Positions 18,382-28,051 of a stretch of 64,000 nt of DNA are shown piece by piece (positions within the stretch are counted from its first letter, which is position 1; the number at the start of each line of letters is the position of its first letter). Where the stretch lies: NCBI RefSeq assembly GCF_000156195.1, contig NZ_GG688335.1, positions 956-64,955 on the forward strand. The letters are read 5' to 3'. Origin of the DNA: Bacteroides finegoldii DSM 17565 (lineage in GTDB: Bacteria; Bacteroidota; Bacteroidia; Bacteroidales; Bacteroidaceae). The notes beneath the pieces were generated by a model that saw only the letters and a list, made by a program, of their open reading frames with translations, did no database searches and was not told where the DNA came from. A program made the position numbers and the translations under genes.

Positions 18382-18535
18382 GAAATGCAACCGATATACA
18401 CAGGAAACACAACCGGCATACATCTGTTATCCCTTCGTTATCTATCCGTTAAACTACCGATATGGTACATTCACCACGGCCGTGGGAAGCTAACTATACC
18501 GATAGTCTAATGTAAGAAGACCGGTTACTTAATAT
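18382..18535. repeat. 22-bp periodic repeat array A (7 degenerate units)
   Basis: Read in 22-bp steps from 18382, seven units can be aligned with units of the array at 54874-55137 in the same order. Unit 18404 carries ACAACCGGCATAC, 18426 TTATCCC, 18448 ACCGATATGGT, 18470 the palindrome CCACGGCCGTGG (18475-18486), 18492 AACTATACCGATAG and 18514 AAGAAGACCGGTTAC. A 22-bp step is about two turns of DNA, so related sites face the same side. It lies between the PUL A sensor and its susC. Function unknown. Confidence 0.6.
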
Positions 18536-18760
18536 AAAAAGAAAGGGGAGATAAGGTATGCTTCCCTGCTTCATTACATCTATTTCCCTATACATCAGCA
18601 CCCAAACAGCCGTTTATAACATTATTATAACAGCTATCCTATCCTTTAATACCAGATTCTTTTTGTATACTTGCAGCATAAAAAGACGAAAAGATGCAAA
18701 TCCGATAGTTTTTCAACCTATTCCGATAGCTTTCAAACCCGTCAGGACATGGTTACGTCC

Positions 18761-18768
18761 TATATTTG
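18761..18768 (+). promoter_or_regulatory. -7 promoter element of susC, PUL A
   Basis: TATATTTG, an exact match to TAnnTTTG, ending 34 bp before the start codon at 18803. No clear -33 TTTG is present, which would suit a promoter that needs an activator such as the HTCS. Confidence 0.6.
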
Positions 18769-18802
18769 CGAGGTAAATCAACAATCTAATAATCTATTTA
18801 AG

Positions 18803-21800
18803 ATGAAAAAGCAGTTAACCCTATTTCTCTGTCTGTTGCTATTCATACCTATGTATGGATATGCGGAAGATGAAGTAAATCATCAAATTGTACAGCAAAC
18901 TACCAAAGTAAAAGGCACTGTTACGGATGAACAAGGTGAACCGTTAATCGGAGCCAGTATCGCCGTCAAAGGAACTTCCCAGGGAGTGATTACCGACTTC
19001 AACGGTCAATTCAGTATCGACGCTTCCAGAAACGCTACATTAATAGTAAGTTATGTGGGCTATCGTTCGGAAGAAGTACAGGTAAAAGGACAATCTAATC
19101 TTAAAATCGTCTTGAAAGAAGACAGCAAAATCATCGATGAAGTAGTTGTTACCGCACTGGGTATCAAACGGGAACGGAAAGCGCTTGGTTATTCCATCGG
19201 TGAGGTGAAAGGCGAAGAGCTTGAAAAAGCGAAAGAAACCAATGTCATCAACTCGCTGGCAGGAAAGATTCCGGGACTGGTTATCAGCCAGACTGCCGGC
19301 GGTCCTTCCGGTTCGTCCAGAGTGATCGTCCGCGGTAGCACGGAGATGACCGGCAACAATCAGCCGCTCTATGTAGTAGACGGTGTGCCTTTGGACAACA
19401 GTAACTACGGAAGTGCCGGACAATACGGAGGTTATGACCTCGGCGACGGTATCTCCAGCATCAACCCGGACGATATTGAAAGCATGTCCGTATTGAAAGG
19501 CCCGGCAGCATCTGCCTTGTACGGTAGCCGCGCTTCTCACGGTGTAATCCTTATCACTACCAAGAAGGCAAGTACCAAAAAGAAATTTGCAGTGGAGCTG
19601 AACAGTACCACTACTTTCGAAAAACAATTGACGAAGTGGGACGATGTACAGTATGTCTACGGACAGGGAACCGGCGGACGTATCAACGGTACAGACGACC
19701 AATATTCTTCCAACAAGAACTGGGGACCGAAGATTGATCCGGGACTGAACCTGACGTATTTCGACGGAGTCACCCGCCCGTATGTGGTCATTCCCAATAA
19801 TATCGACGGTTTCTTCAGAACCGGTATGACCACCACCAACACCATCGTTGTCAGCACCGTGAAAGATGACACGGGTATCCGCGCCACTTATACGGACATG
19901 CGCAACAAAGACATTCTCCCCAACACGAAGATGAGCCGTAATACGTTGAACCTGCGTGCCAACACGACCATCAACAAGAAAGTAGACCTCGACTTCAAGG
20001 TGACTTACACCCGTGAAGACGTAAAGAACCGTCCCGCACTGTCTGACCACCGTGCCAACCCTGCCAAGAACCTGATGTCTCTGGCAACGACCTACGACCA
20101 GAAATGGCTGCGCGACAACTACAAAGATGCCGACGGCAACTACTACGACTGGAACGGACGGGACGTATGGAACCTCAACCCTTACTGGGTGCTCAACGAA
20201 ATGACCAATGAATCGGGAAAAGATAAGTTCATGGGTTCGGCACTGGTACGCTACAACGTCAACGAACACCTCAAGATTCAGGTGACCGGTGGTGCGGACA
20301 TCAACTTTATGAACTTTCAGGAGTATGCTGCCCCTACATCACCGGGATTCGAACAGGGACAGTTACAAATCAGCGATTTCAGAAACAGAATGTATAACGT
20401 AGAAGCACTAGCCATCTACAACAACAGTTATAAGAAATTCGACTATGGAGTAACCATAGGCGGCAACCTCTACAAAGTGGACAACAAAACCCAGATTGTG
20501 ACTGCCAAAGAAATGGTGATGCGTGACGTGATTGCTCTGCAAAGCTTCACAAGCAAAGAGATCACCGAAGGAACCTATCGCAAGCAGATTAACTCCCTCT
20601 ATGGTTCTATCAACCTGGCTTACGGCAACTTCGTCTACCTCGACGCCACACTGCGCGGTGACCACTCTTCCACTCTGCCATCGGGAAACAATACTTATCT
20701 ATACCCATCGGTATCAGGAAGTTTCCTGTTCTCGGAATTCTTCAAGATCAATCCGACGCTATTGCCTTACGGTAAAGTGAGAGTTTCATGGGCACAGGTA
20801 GGTAGCGACACAGATCCTTACCAATTGGGACTGTCCTACGAACTGTCTCCCAAAAACTATTCAGGGTACGCACTGTCTCAAATCGCCAATACGACGATTC
20901 CGAACAAAGACCTGAAACCGACCAAGACCAACTCTGCCGAAGTGGGACTGGAACTGAAATTCCTGAAAAACCGCATCGGACTGGATTTCACTTACTACAC
21001 CCAAAAAAGTAGTAATCAGATTATGCGCCTCAACACCACAGGAACTTCCGGCTACAACTCCATGCTGATTAATGCAGGAGAAATAGAGAACAAAGGAGTG
21101 GAAATCGCACTGAACACACGCCCCATACAGACGAAAGATTTCTCATGGGACTTGAATATCAACTTCTCAAAGAATAGTAATAAGGTAAAAAGATTAGCTT
21201 CAGGTATTAAAGAATTTGAATTGGAATCGGCACGTTGGATTAACGTAAAGGTAGCTGCCGTAGAAGGGGAGAACTATGGTTCCATCCTCGGTAAAGACTT
21301 CCTTAGAAATGATGCCGGACAGATTATCGTAGATGCTTCTACGGGACTTCCGAAAGTGACGGAAGACTTACGAGTGCTGGGCAACGCCACCTGGAAATGG
21401 ACAGGAGGTATCACCACCAACCTGACTTACCGCGACATCTCCCTGTCTGCCATCTTCGATATTAAGGTAGGCGCCGATGTCTATTCCATGTCCGCCCGTT
21501 CTTCTTACATGACCGGAAAAGACAAAGCCACTCTTGCAGGACGCGACGGCTGGTATGAATCGGAAGAGCAACGACTGCAAGCCGGAGTGAAAGAAAGTAA
21601 TTGGGAAGCGACAGGCGGTTATGTAGTAGAGGGCGTGGTAGAAATGCCGGACGGAAGTTTCGCGGAAAACAAGAAGTTTGTCGACCCCGAAGTATATTGG
21701 AAACATATAGCCGATCAGACTCCGGTTCCGTTTATCTACGACAACTCTTACGTAAAGGTGCGCGAAATTACGTTGGCTTACCGCCTGCCCAAAAGATGGA

Positions 21801-21982
21801 TCAGTAAAGTGTTTGATGCCGTATCCGTATCGTTCGTGGCACGTAACCCGTTCATCATCTACAAGAACGTACCGAACATCGACCCGGACTCCAACTACAA
21901 CAACGGCTCGGGTATGGGACTGGAATATGGCTCGCTGCCATCCAGAAGAAGCTATGGTTTCAATGTTAACGTAAAATTCTAA
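18803..21982 (+). CDS. SusC-like TonB-dependent outer-membrane transporter, PUL A
   Basis: Outer-membrane beta-barrel of 1,060 residues that imports oligosaccharides with TonB energy, capped by the SusD partner. Signal peptide MKKQLTLFLCL to about residue 21, a carboxypeptidase-regulatory-like domain (VKGTVTDEQGEPLIGASIAVKG), the SusC-type TonB box area (IIDEVVVTALGIKRERKALG), a plug domain (LYVVDGVPLDN, VLKGPAASALYGSRASHGVI) and a barrel ending NVNVKF. The ATG at 18803 lies 34 bp after the promoter element; the longer frame starts with TTG at 18671, upstream of that promoter. susD follows after 12 bp. Confidence 0.96.
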   Translation: MKKQLTLFLCLLLFIPMYGYAEDEVNHQIVQQTTKVKGTVTDEQGEPLIGASIAVKGTSQGVITDFNGQFSIDASRNATLIVSYVGYRSEEVQVKGQSNLKIVLKEDSKIIDEVVVTALGIKRERKALGYSIGEVKGEELEKAKETNVINSLAGKIPGLVISQTAGGPSGSSRVIVRGSTEMTGNNQPLYVVDGVPLDNSNYGSAGQYGGYDLGDGISSINPDDIESMSVLKGPAASALYGSRASHGVILITTKKASTKKKFAVELNSTTTFEKQLTKWDDVQYVYGQGTGGRINGTDDQYSSNKNWGPKIDPGLNLTYFDGVTRPYVVIPNNIDGFFRTGMTTTNTIVVSTVKDDTGIRATYTDMRNKDILPNTKMSRNTLNLRANTTINKKVDLDFKVTYTREDVKNRPALSDHRANPAKNLMSLATTYDQKWLRDNYKDADGNYYDWNGRDVWNLNPYWVLNEMTNESGKDKFMGSALVRYNVNEHLKIQVTGGADINFMNFQEYAAPTSPGFEQGQLQISDFRNRMYNVEALAIYNNSYKKFDYGVTIGGNLYKVDNKTQIVTAKEMVMRDVIALQSFTSKEITEGTYRKQINSLYGSINLAYGNFVYLDATLRGDHSSTLPSGNNTYLYPSVSGSFLFSEFFKINPTLLPYGKVRVSWAQVGSDTDPYQLGLSYELSPKNYSGYALSQIANTTIPNKDLKPTKTNSAEVGLELKFLKNRIGLDFTYYTQKSSNQIMRLNTTGTSGYNSMLINAGEIENKGVEIALNTRPIQTKDFSWDLNINFSKNSNKVKRLASGIKEFELESARWINVKVAAVEGENYGSILGKDFLRNDAGQIIVDASTGLPKVTEDLRVLGNATWKWTGGITTNLTYRDISLSAIFDIKVGADVYSMSARSSYMTGKDKATLAGRDGWYESEEQRLQAGVKESNWEATGGYVVEGVVEMPDGSFAENKKFVDPEVYWKHIADQTPVPFIYDNSYVKVREITLAYRLPKRWISKVFDAVSVSFVARNPFIIYKNVPNIDPDSNYNNGSGMGLEYGSLPSRRSYGFNVNVKF

Positions 21983-21994
21983 TAGTAAGCAATC

Positions 21995-23617
21995 ATGAAA
22001 ACAATCTATAAAATCGCCTTCGGTATATTATGTATATGCGGTCTGCTGCTGGGAGCCTGCACCGACTTTGAGGAACTGAATACAGACCCTTCCAAGTCGT
22101 CCTCTACCGACCCGAACCAGCAACTGTCTATGATTCAGTTGCAAACATGGGGACATTGGCAAATGTGCCAGCCCTATCCATTCTATCTGGCTGCTTTTGC
22201 ACAATATATGCAGGGCGACTGGAACACCACCAACTATGGCGGACAGTATCGCAAAAATGATGCGGAAATGGGAAACACATGGAACCTGATGTACCCGGCA
22301 CTCATCAAGAACATTGTCGACATTCTGGACAAAACCAAGGATAACGAACGGGAAGTCAACATTCACTCCGTTGCCCGCATTTATAAAGTATATCTTTTCT
22401 CCATACTGACGGATATGTACGGCGACTGCCCTTACTTCGAAGCGGGTAAAGGCTTTATCACCGGTAACGTAAAACCTGCCTACGACAAACAGGAACTGAT
22501 ATACAAGGATTTCCTGAAAGAACTCGGCGAAGCGGCAGATGCTCTCACCGCCAGTGGTGACAAAGTCACAGGAGATATTATCTTTCAAGGGAATATCGAC
22601 AAATGGAAACGTTTTGCCAACTCCCTGCACCTGCGCTATGCAATGCGCATCGTAAACGCAGATCCGGAACTGGCAAAAGCAGAAGCCATCAAAGCTGTCG
22701 GTCAGGAAGCCGGCCTAATGCAATCGGCCGCTGACGATGCCCTGATTGCTTACACCGATATTCAGGACTGGGCATCCAACGAATTCCGCAGAAACGGACT
22801 CGCCCAACTATGGAGAGGGCGCGAAGCATATCCTACGGCTTATCTCTGCAGCACATTCTGGAAACAACTGGACGCTACTTCCGACCCGCGGCAGTTTGTA
22901 TTCGGACGCTGCTATGACGAAAGTTCGGCAAACAATCCATTCGGACGTGTGGATCTGACGGAGGAAATGCAGAATACGGAAGCTGCCAAGTTTCAGCCTT
23001 GCAACCCGGGTTACTTCTGGTACAGCAACGGTACATGGCCGGAGGGCTATTGGAGCAAACTGACTAATAAATGGCAGGACAAAGCTACCCGTCCGCAGCT
23101 CAACAACATTTTCCTGAAAGGCGATATGCCTGGAGTGATTATGACATACGCGGAAGCGGAATTATTACTGGCGGAAGCAAAAGCCCGCTGGGCAGGAGAC
23201 ATCACAACAGGTGCCGACGCTTCCACTCATTATGAGAACGGAGTACGCGCCGCCATCCATTTCCTGGAGAAATTCGGCGCCAAGACTTTTGACGATCAGG
23301 TCATCGATACCTATTTACAGGCTAATTCACTACCTGCCAGCGGATTGGATGCACAGCTTACCGCTATCAACACCCAATTATGGATTCTGCACTTCAACAA
23401 TATCCCCGAAGGATATGCCAACTGGAGAAGAACAGACATTCCGGTGTTGCTTCCTTCTCCCCACTACGGGGCAGTGACGATTGATTCGCAGACTACACCG
23501 CTGCGTCTCTGCTACCCGCTCTTTGAAAGTTCGTACAATCCGGAGGGTTATCAATCTGCCATCCAGGCTATGGGAGGCAAAGACGACTGGAATTCACCGG
23601 TATGGTGGGACAAATAA
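21995..23617 (+). CDS. SusD-like surface glycan-binding lipoprotein, PUL A
   Basis: A surface lipoprotein of 540 residues that binds the glycan and forms the lid of the SusC barrel. Lipobox LLGAC with the lipidated Cys at 22, then FEELNTDPSKSS, typical of the SusD/RagB branch known as SusD-like_2. TPR-like helices fill the middle (AVARIYKVYLFSILTDMYGDCPY), with YAEAELLLAEAKAR near residue 385 as in other SusD proteins. The pairing and 12-bp spacing with susC make the assignment safe. The bound glycan is not readable from sequence. Confidence 0.94.
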   Translation: MKTIYKIAFGILCICGLLLGACTDFEELNTDPSKSSSTDPNQQLSMIQLQTWGHWQMCQPYPFYLAAFAQYMQGDWNTTNYGGQYRKNDAEMGNTWNLMYPALIKNIVDILDKTKDNEREVNIHSVARIYKVYLFSILTDMYGDCPYFEAGKGFITGNVKPAYDKQELIYKDFLKELGEAADALTASGDKVTGDIIFQGNIDKWKRFANSLHLRYAMRIVNADPELAKAEAIKAVGQEAGLMQSAADDALIAYTDIQDWASNEFRRNGLAQLWRGREAYPTAYLCSTFWKQLDATSDPRQFVFGRCYDESSANNPFGRVDLTEEMQNTEAAKFQPCNPGYFWYSNGTWPEGYWSKLTNKWQDKATRPQLNNIFLKGDMPGVIMTYAEAELLLAEAKARWAGDITTGADASTHYENGVRAAIHFLEKFGAKTFDDQVIDTYLQANSLPASGLDAQLTAINTQLWILHFNNIPEGYANWRRTDIPVLLPSPHYGAVTIDSQTTPLRLCYPLFESSYNPEGYQSAIQAMGGKDDWNSPVWWDK

Positions 23618-23652
23618 ACCTAAGATAATCAACACTAAAAGAAAAAACGATT

Positions 23653-24033
23653 ATGAAGAAAATAATATTTATATGCACGTTGCTGGTATCTCTGTTTGCC
23701 ATGAGTGGTTGCAGCGACGATATAGACACTCCGGTACTGACCACTGACGAATATCCGCGCATATTAGGCCGCTGGCCAGACAAACAGGAGGATGGCACGT
23801 TGGGTAAATTCAGTATTCCATTGAATCAGGTGCTTTCCATCAATGTACAATACACTCCTGCCGAACTATGCGAGGGGACATGGTATCTGGATGGAAGGGA
23901 AATTCATAAAGGAGTAGGATTGACGTACATTCCTTCGACCATCGGCACTTTCCACCTCGAACTGATTGTAAAGACTCCGACTAAGGAAACCACCCGTGAA
24001 GCTATTATCCAAGTAACCGAAGCAACAGAGTAA
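23653..24033 (+). CDS. Small lipoprotein with Ig/PKD-like fold, PUL A
   Basis: 126 residues with a lipobox ending at C20 (AMSGC) and a short acidic stretch (SDDID) of the sort linked to surface export in Bacteroides. The rest is one beta-rich module (LSINVQYTPAELCEGTWYLDG, GTFHLELIVKTPTKETTREAIIQV) resembling PKD/Ig-like domains. The position right after susD is where surface glycan-binding proteins are often encoded, but the protein is very short for that role. It may be a spacer or accessory binding protein. Confidence 0.75.
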   Translation: MKKIIFICTLLVSLFAMSGCSDDIDTPVLTTDEYPRILGRWPDKQEDGTLGKFSIPLNQVLSINVQYTPAELCEGTWYLDGREIHKGVGLTYIPSTIGTFHLELIVKTPTKETTREAIIQVTEATE

Positions 24034-24053
24034 ACCATTAAAACAAGAATTGT

Positions 24054-25688
24054 ATGAAAAAAAGACTTATAATCTATCTGGCCTGTCTGTTTGCATGCCT
24101 GATAGCCTCCTGTTCCGAAAAAGATGAAGTAATCAGCAACGGAGGAGAACCGCAAAACTATGTTCCTTTTGCCATCAACAAAGGGGTGAATATCAGTAAC
24201 TGGCTGTCGCAGGTAGACGCCATCCCCGCCAACGGCTTCTCACAAGCCGAAGCACAAAAGCTGGCAGGATACGGTTTCGACCACATCCGTCTGCCAATAG
24301 ACGAAAAACTGTTCTTCACGGAAGACGGTCAGAAGATACCGGAAGCATTCACACTGTTGCACAATGCCATAGGATGGTGCCGGGATGCCGGAATGAAAGT
24401 GATTGTAGACCTGCACGTATTGCGCGATCACAACTTCAATACAACGGTCACTACATCGGGCGACCCGATTGAGAGTTTCTACGACACATTTGAAGATATG
24501 AAATGGGCAGGATGGTTTGCCAATGGCTCCGGCGTGACGGTGAACAACGTGGACAATCCCAGCAAAAGCGGTATAAACACCAGCAACAGGGTGTTCTCTG
24601 TGGTACGAAAATCAGGAGTGGACACTTGGTCGAACGCCAAGAAAAAGGATTTTTCCATTATTCCTGTCGGGTCAGGCAAAATGCAGTTCAAGTACCTGCG
24701 TGCCAAAATATACAAAAGCACCAAAAGCACTATTACCGTTGTATTGAGTGACGAGAACAATACGAACGACGGTTACTACGGATATACCAATACTACGGCA
24801 AATGAATGGGAAGAAATCGCCGTAGATGTATCCAACTATAACAAAAACTGCGGTCGCGTGGCTCTCCGTCCGGAAGAAGGAGAAACGATGTATTTCGACG
24901 ATGTATTCTTCTCCGACAGTAAAACTGGTGACAACAAGATTTACCCTGAAAGTGGAACTACCACCGTTGTCCCCAAACTCTGGACAGACAAAGACGCCCA
25001 GTACAAATATCTCGACTTATGGAAAACGCTGGCGGAAGAACTGAACCAGTATCCCAACGATCTCGTTGCCTACGAGTTATTGAATGAACCGGTAGCCCCT
25101 TACGCCTCACAATGGAACTCTCTTTCCGCCCAACTGATTCGTGAACTCCGGCAAACGGAACCCGAACGTAAACTCATCATCGGCTCTAACCGCTGGCAGA
25201 GTGTCAACACTTTCAACGAGCTGACTATTCCCGGCGGTGACCCGAATATCATCTTGAGTTTCCACTTCTACAACCCGCATCCCCTCACGCACTACCAAGC
25301 CGAGTGGACGGAAGAAAAAGACCTGAATGTACCCATTCACTATCCGGGCGAACTGATAGAAGAGGCGGACTTCAACCAACTATCCGAAGCGATGCAAAAA
25401 CTGGTGACTCCTTATATGGGAACGTATGATAAAACCACGCTTGAGTCACTCGTATTGAAAGCGGAGATGAAAGCTACCAGTCTCGGCGTACAACTCTACT
25501 GCGGTGAATTCGGTTGCTACAAAAAGACTCCGGCTGCCGACAGAATGGAATGGATACGGGACGTAGTATCTATCTTGAAGGATCGTCACATCTCCTACTC
25601 TTATTGGGAATATAAAGCAGGATTCGGTTTCTGCGATTCACAAGGAAACGTGATTGAACAGGAGGTACTGGATTTGTTAACTAAATAA
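24054..25688 (+). CDS. GH5-family glycanase lipoprotein with an inserted beta-sandwich domain
   Basis: Lipoprotein (C20 in IASC) of 544 residues. The GH5 barrel starts NKGVNISNWLSQ, continues with FDHIRLPID and VIVDLHVLRDHN, and has the acid/base Glu E345 (ELLNEP) and the nucleophile Glu E485 (CGEFGCY). Between about residues 143 and 300 an extra domain interrupts the barrel: it has the look of a carbohydrate-binding beta-sandwich (SGINTSNRVFSVVR, then EIAVDVSNYN and MYFDDVFF at its end). A surface endo-acting beta-glucanase is likely given the two GH3 genes that follow, but the exact linkage cannot be read. The inserted domain may replace a separate glycan-binding protein. Confidence 0.88.
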   Translation: MKKRLIIYLACLFACLIASCSEKDEVISNGGEPQNYVPFAINKGVNISNWLSQVDAIPANGFSQAEAQKLAGYGFDHIRLPIDEKLFFTEDGQKIPEAFTLLHNAIGWCRDAGMKVIVDLHVLRDHNFNTTVTTSGDPIESFYDTFEDMKWAGWFANGSGVTVNNVDNPSKSGINTSNRVFSVVRKSGVDTWSNAKKKDFSIIPVGSGKMQFKYLRAKIYKSTKSTITVVLSDENNTNDGYYGYTNTTANEWEEIAVDVSNYNKNCGRVALRPEEGETMYFDDVFFSDSKTGDNKIYPESGTTTVVPKLWTDKDAQYKYLDLWKTLAEELNQYPNDLVAYELLNEPVAPYASQWNSLSAQLIRELRQTEPERKLIIGSNRWQSVNTFNELTIPGGDPNIILSFHFYNPHPLTHYQAEWTEEKDLNVPIHYPGELIEEADFNQLSEAMQKLVTPYMGTYDKTTLESLVLKAEMKATSLGVQLYCGEFGCYKKTPAADRMEWIRDVVSILKDRHISYSYWEYKAGFGFCDSQGNVIEQEVLDLLTK

Positions 25689-25731
25689 TAGTCATTCAGA
25701 TAACAATAATCATTCAAATTAAAAAAGAAAT

Positions 25732-28044
25732 ATGCGACAAACATTCATCGCTATGGGAATTTGTTGTGCTATCGGCATTTCCACATTAGCTTGTCAGGAT
25801 AAAAGCAAAGATTACACCGATCCTACGCTGCCTGTGTCCGAACGTGTCTCCAGCCTGATGTCTCAAATGACATTGGAGGAAAAAGTTGCCCAAATGTGCC
25901 AATACGTGGGATTGGAACACATGAAGAAAGCAGAAAAGGATATGTCCGCCGAAGACTTGAAACACAGTCATTCGCAGGGTTTCTATCCCAATCTACATTC
26001 TTCCGATGTGGAAGAGATGACGAAAAAAGGACTGATTAGCTCGTTCCTGCACGTGGTAAAGGCCGAAGAAGCCAACTATCTGCAATCGCTGGCACAGCAA
26101 AGCCGCCTGAAGATTCCACTCCTGATTGGCATTGACGCCATTCATGGAAACGGTTTGTATCGTGGTTCGACCATTTACCCCACTCCTATCGGACAGGCAG
26201 CTACTTTTGACCCTGCACTGGTAGAACGGATGTCGCGGGAGACTGCTATTGAAATGCGTGCCAGCGGTATGCACTGGACGTTTACTCCGAACGTGGAAGT
26301 GGCGCGTGACGCTCGCTGGGGACGTGTGGGCGAAACATTCGGCGAAGATCCCTATCTGGTAGGACAGATGGGGGCGGCTACCGTACGCGGATTCCAGACA
26401 AAGGATTTCACGGGAAACGATAAAGTGATTGCGTGTGCAAAGCATCTTGTAGGTGGCAGTCAGCCAGCCAACGGAATCAACGGTGCTCCTGCCGAGTTAT
26501 CGGAAAGAACGTTGCAGGAGGTATTTTTCCCGCCTTTCAAAGATTGTCTGGAAGCGGGGGTATTTACAGTGATGACGGCTCATAATGAGTTGAACGGGAT
26601 TCCTTGTCACGGAAACAAGTATCTGATGACGGAAGTATTACGCAATCAGTGGAAGTTTGACGGTTTTGTTGTCAGCGACTGGATGGATATTGAGCGCATG
26701 CACGACTATCACAACGTAGCCGAAACGCTGAAAGACGCTTACCAGATCAGTGTAGATGCCGGAATGGGAATGCACATGCATGGACCGGAATTCTACGAAG
26801 CTATCATTGAGTGTGTGAAAGAAGGGAGTATTCCTGAAAAGCAGATAGATGCTGCCGTTTCTAAGATTCTGGAAGTTAAATTCAGGTTAGGATTGTTCGA
26901 GAATCCGTTTATCGACCTGAAAAAGAAAGATGAAATTGTCTTTAATGAGAAACATCAGCAAACGGCACTGGAAGGAGCGCGGAAGTCTATCGTCCTGTTG
27001 AAAAATGAAGGCAATATGCTGCCATTGGATGCTTCGAAATATAAGAAAGTGTTTGTTACCGGACATAATGCCAACAATCAGTCTATCTTAGGTGACTGGG
27101 CAATGGAACAGCCGGAAGAACATGTCACTACCGTATTGAAAGGCCTGAAAGCTATCAGTCCCGAAACGAATTATAATTTCCTTGATCTCGGCTGGAATGT
27201 ACGTTTGCTATCGGACAATCAAATAAAGGAAGCAGTGCAACAGGCACGCAGCTCCGATCTGGCGATTCTGGTGGTAGGAGAAAACTCAATGCGTTATCAT
27301 TGGAACGAGAAGACGTGTGGAGAGAACAGTGACCGTTACGAGCTTTCTTTGCCGGGACGTCAACAGGAACTGGTGGAAGCTGTAGCTGCTACGGGGGTTC
27401 CGACAGTCGTTATCCTTGTCAACGGCCGTCCGCTGACTACCGAATGGATAGATGAAAATATGCCGTGTATCATCGAAGCATGGGAGCCGGGAGTAGCCGG
27501 GGGGCAGGCTTTGGCGGAAATTCTTTACGGAAAAGTGAACCCAAGCGGTAAACTGCCGATTACGATTCCAAGAAGCACCGGACAGATTCAGTGTATGTAC
27601 AATCATAAATTTACCAACCATTGGTTTCCGTATGCAACAGGAAATTCATTACCTTTGTACGAGTTCGGTTACGGCTTGAGTTATACGACGTATAAATATG
27701 AGAACCTCAAACTGTCTGAAGCAACTATCACTCCTGACAAAAGCGTGAAAGTAACTGTAGATGTCACGAATACCGGAAAAATGGATGGCGAAGAAACGGT
27801 TCAGCTCTATATCCGCGACGAATACAGTTCTGCTACCCGCCCTGTAAAGGAGTTGAAGGACTTTGCCCGCATACCTTTGAAAGCAGGAGAAACGAAAGAG
27901 GTTTCATTTACTCTCACTCCCGAAATGCTGTCCTACTATGACGCTAATATGCACTATGGAGTAGAAAAAGGGACTTTCAAGATTATGGTGGGAGCTTCTT
28001 CAAGAGATACCGATCTGCAAAGCATTATACTTACAGTGAAATAA
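25732..28044 (+). CDS. GH3 beta-glucosidase-type lipoprotein, PUL A
   Basis: Exo-acting enzyme of 770 residues that removes a terminal beta-linked sugar. Lipobox with C21 (STLAC). GH3 barrel: RVSSLMSQMTLEEKVAQM, LLIGIDAIHGNGLYRGSTIYP, RDARWGRVGETFGEDPYL, AKHLVGGSQP; nucleophile D316 in FVVSDWMDIERM. The C-terminal alpha/beta sandwich and fibronectin-III-like domain follow (GYGLSYTTYKYENLKL, EETVQLYIRDEYSS). It probably sits in the periplasm or on the membrane and acts on oligosaccharides from the GH5. The next GH3 starts 7 bp later. Confidence 0.95.
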   Translation: MRQTFIAMGICCAIGISTLACQDKSKDYTDPTLPVSERVSSLMSQMTLEEKVAQMCQYVGLEHMKKAEKDMSAEDLKHSHSQGFYPNLHSSDVEEMTKKGLISSFLHVVKAEEANYLQSLAQQSRLKIPLLIGIDAIHGNGLYRGSTIYPTPIGQAATFDPALVERMSRETAIEMRASGMHWTFTPNVEVARDARWGRVGETFGEDPYLVGQMGAATVRGFQTKDFTGNDKVIACAKHLVGGSQPANGINGAPAELSERTLQEVFFPPFKDCLEAGVFTVMTAHNELNGIPCHGNKYLMTEVLRNQWKFDGFVVSDWMDIERMHDYHNVAETLKDAYQISVDAGMGMHMHGPEFYEAIIECVKEGSIPEKQIDAAVSKILEVKFRLGLFENPFIDLKKKDEIVFNEKHQQTALEGARKSIVLLKNEGNMLPLDASKYKKVFVTGHNANNQSILGDWAMEQPEEHVTTVLKGLKAISPETNYNFLDLGWNVRLLSDNQIKEAVQQARSSDLAILVVGENSMRYHWNEKTCGENSDRYELSLPGRQQELVEAVAATGVPTVVILVNGRPLTTEWIDENMPCIIEAWEPGVAGGQALAEILYGKVNPSGKLPITIPRSTGQIQCMYNHKFTNHWFPYATGNSLPLYEFGYGLSYTTYKYENLKLSEATITPDKSVKVTVDVTNTGKMDGEETVQLYIRDEYSSATRPVKELKDFARIPLKAGETKEVSFTLTPEMLSYYDANMHYGVEKGTFKIMVGASSRDTDLQSIILTVK

Positions 28045-28051
28045 AATAGAT

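Larger units (their letters stand above)
18311..18802. other. Intergenic region upstream of susC of PUL A
   Basis: 492 bp without a gene. It holds the 22-bp repeat array (18382-18535) and the susC promoter (-7 TATATTTG at 18761-18768). A further promoter-like TATACTTG lies at 18666-18673. No terminator is evident after the sensor gene. Confidence 0.6.

Noticed and set aside
19040..20269. Long minus-strand ORF of 409 codons inside susC of PUL A
   Set aside because: Fully antisense to a well-supported SusC gene; its composition reflects the complement of biased codons and it matches no family.
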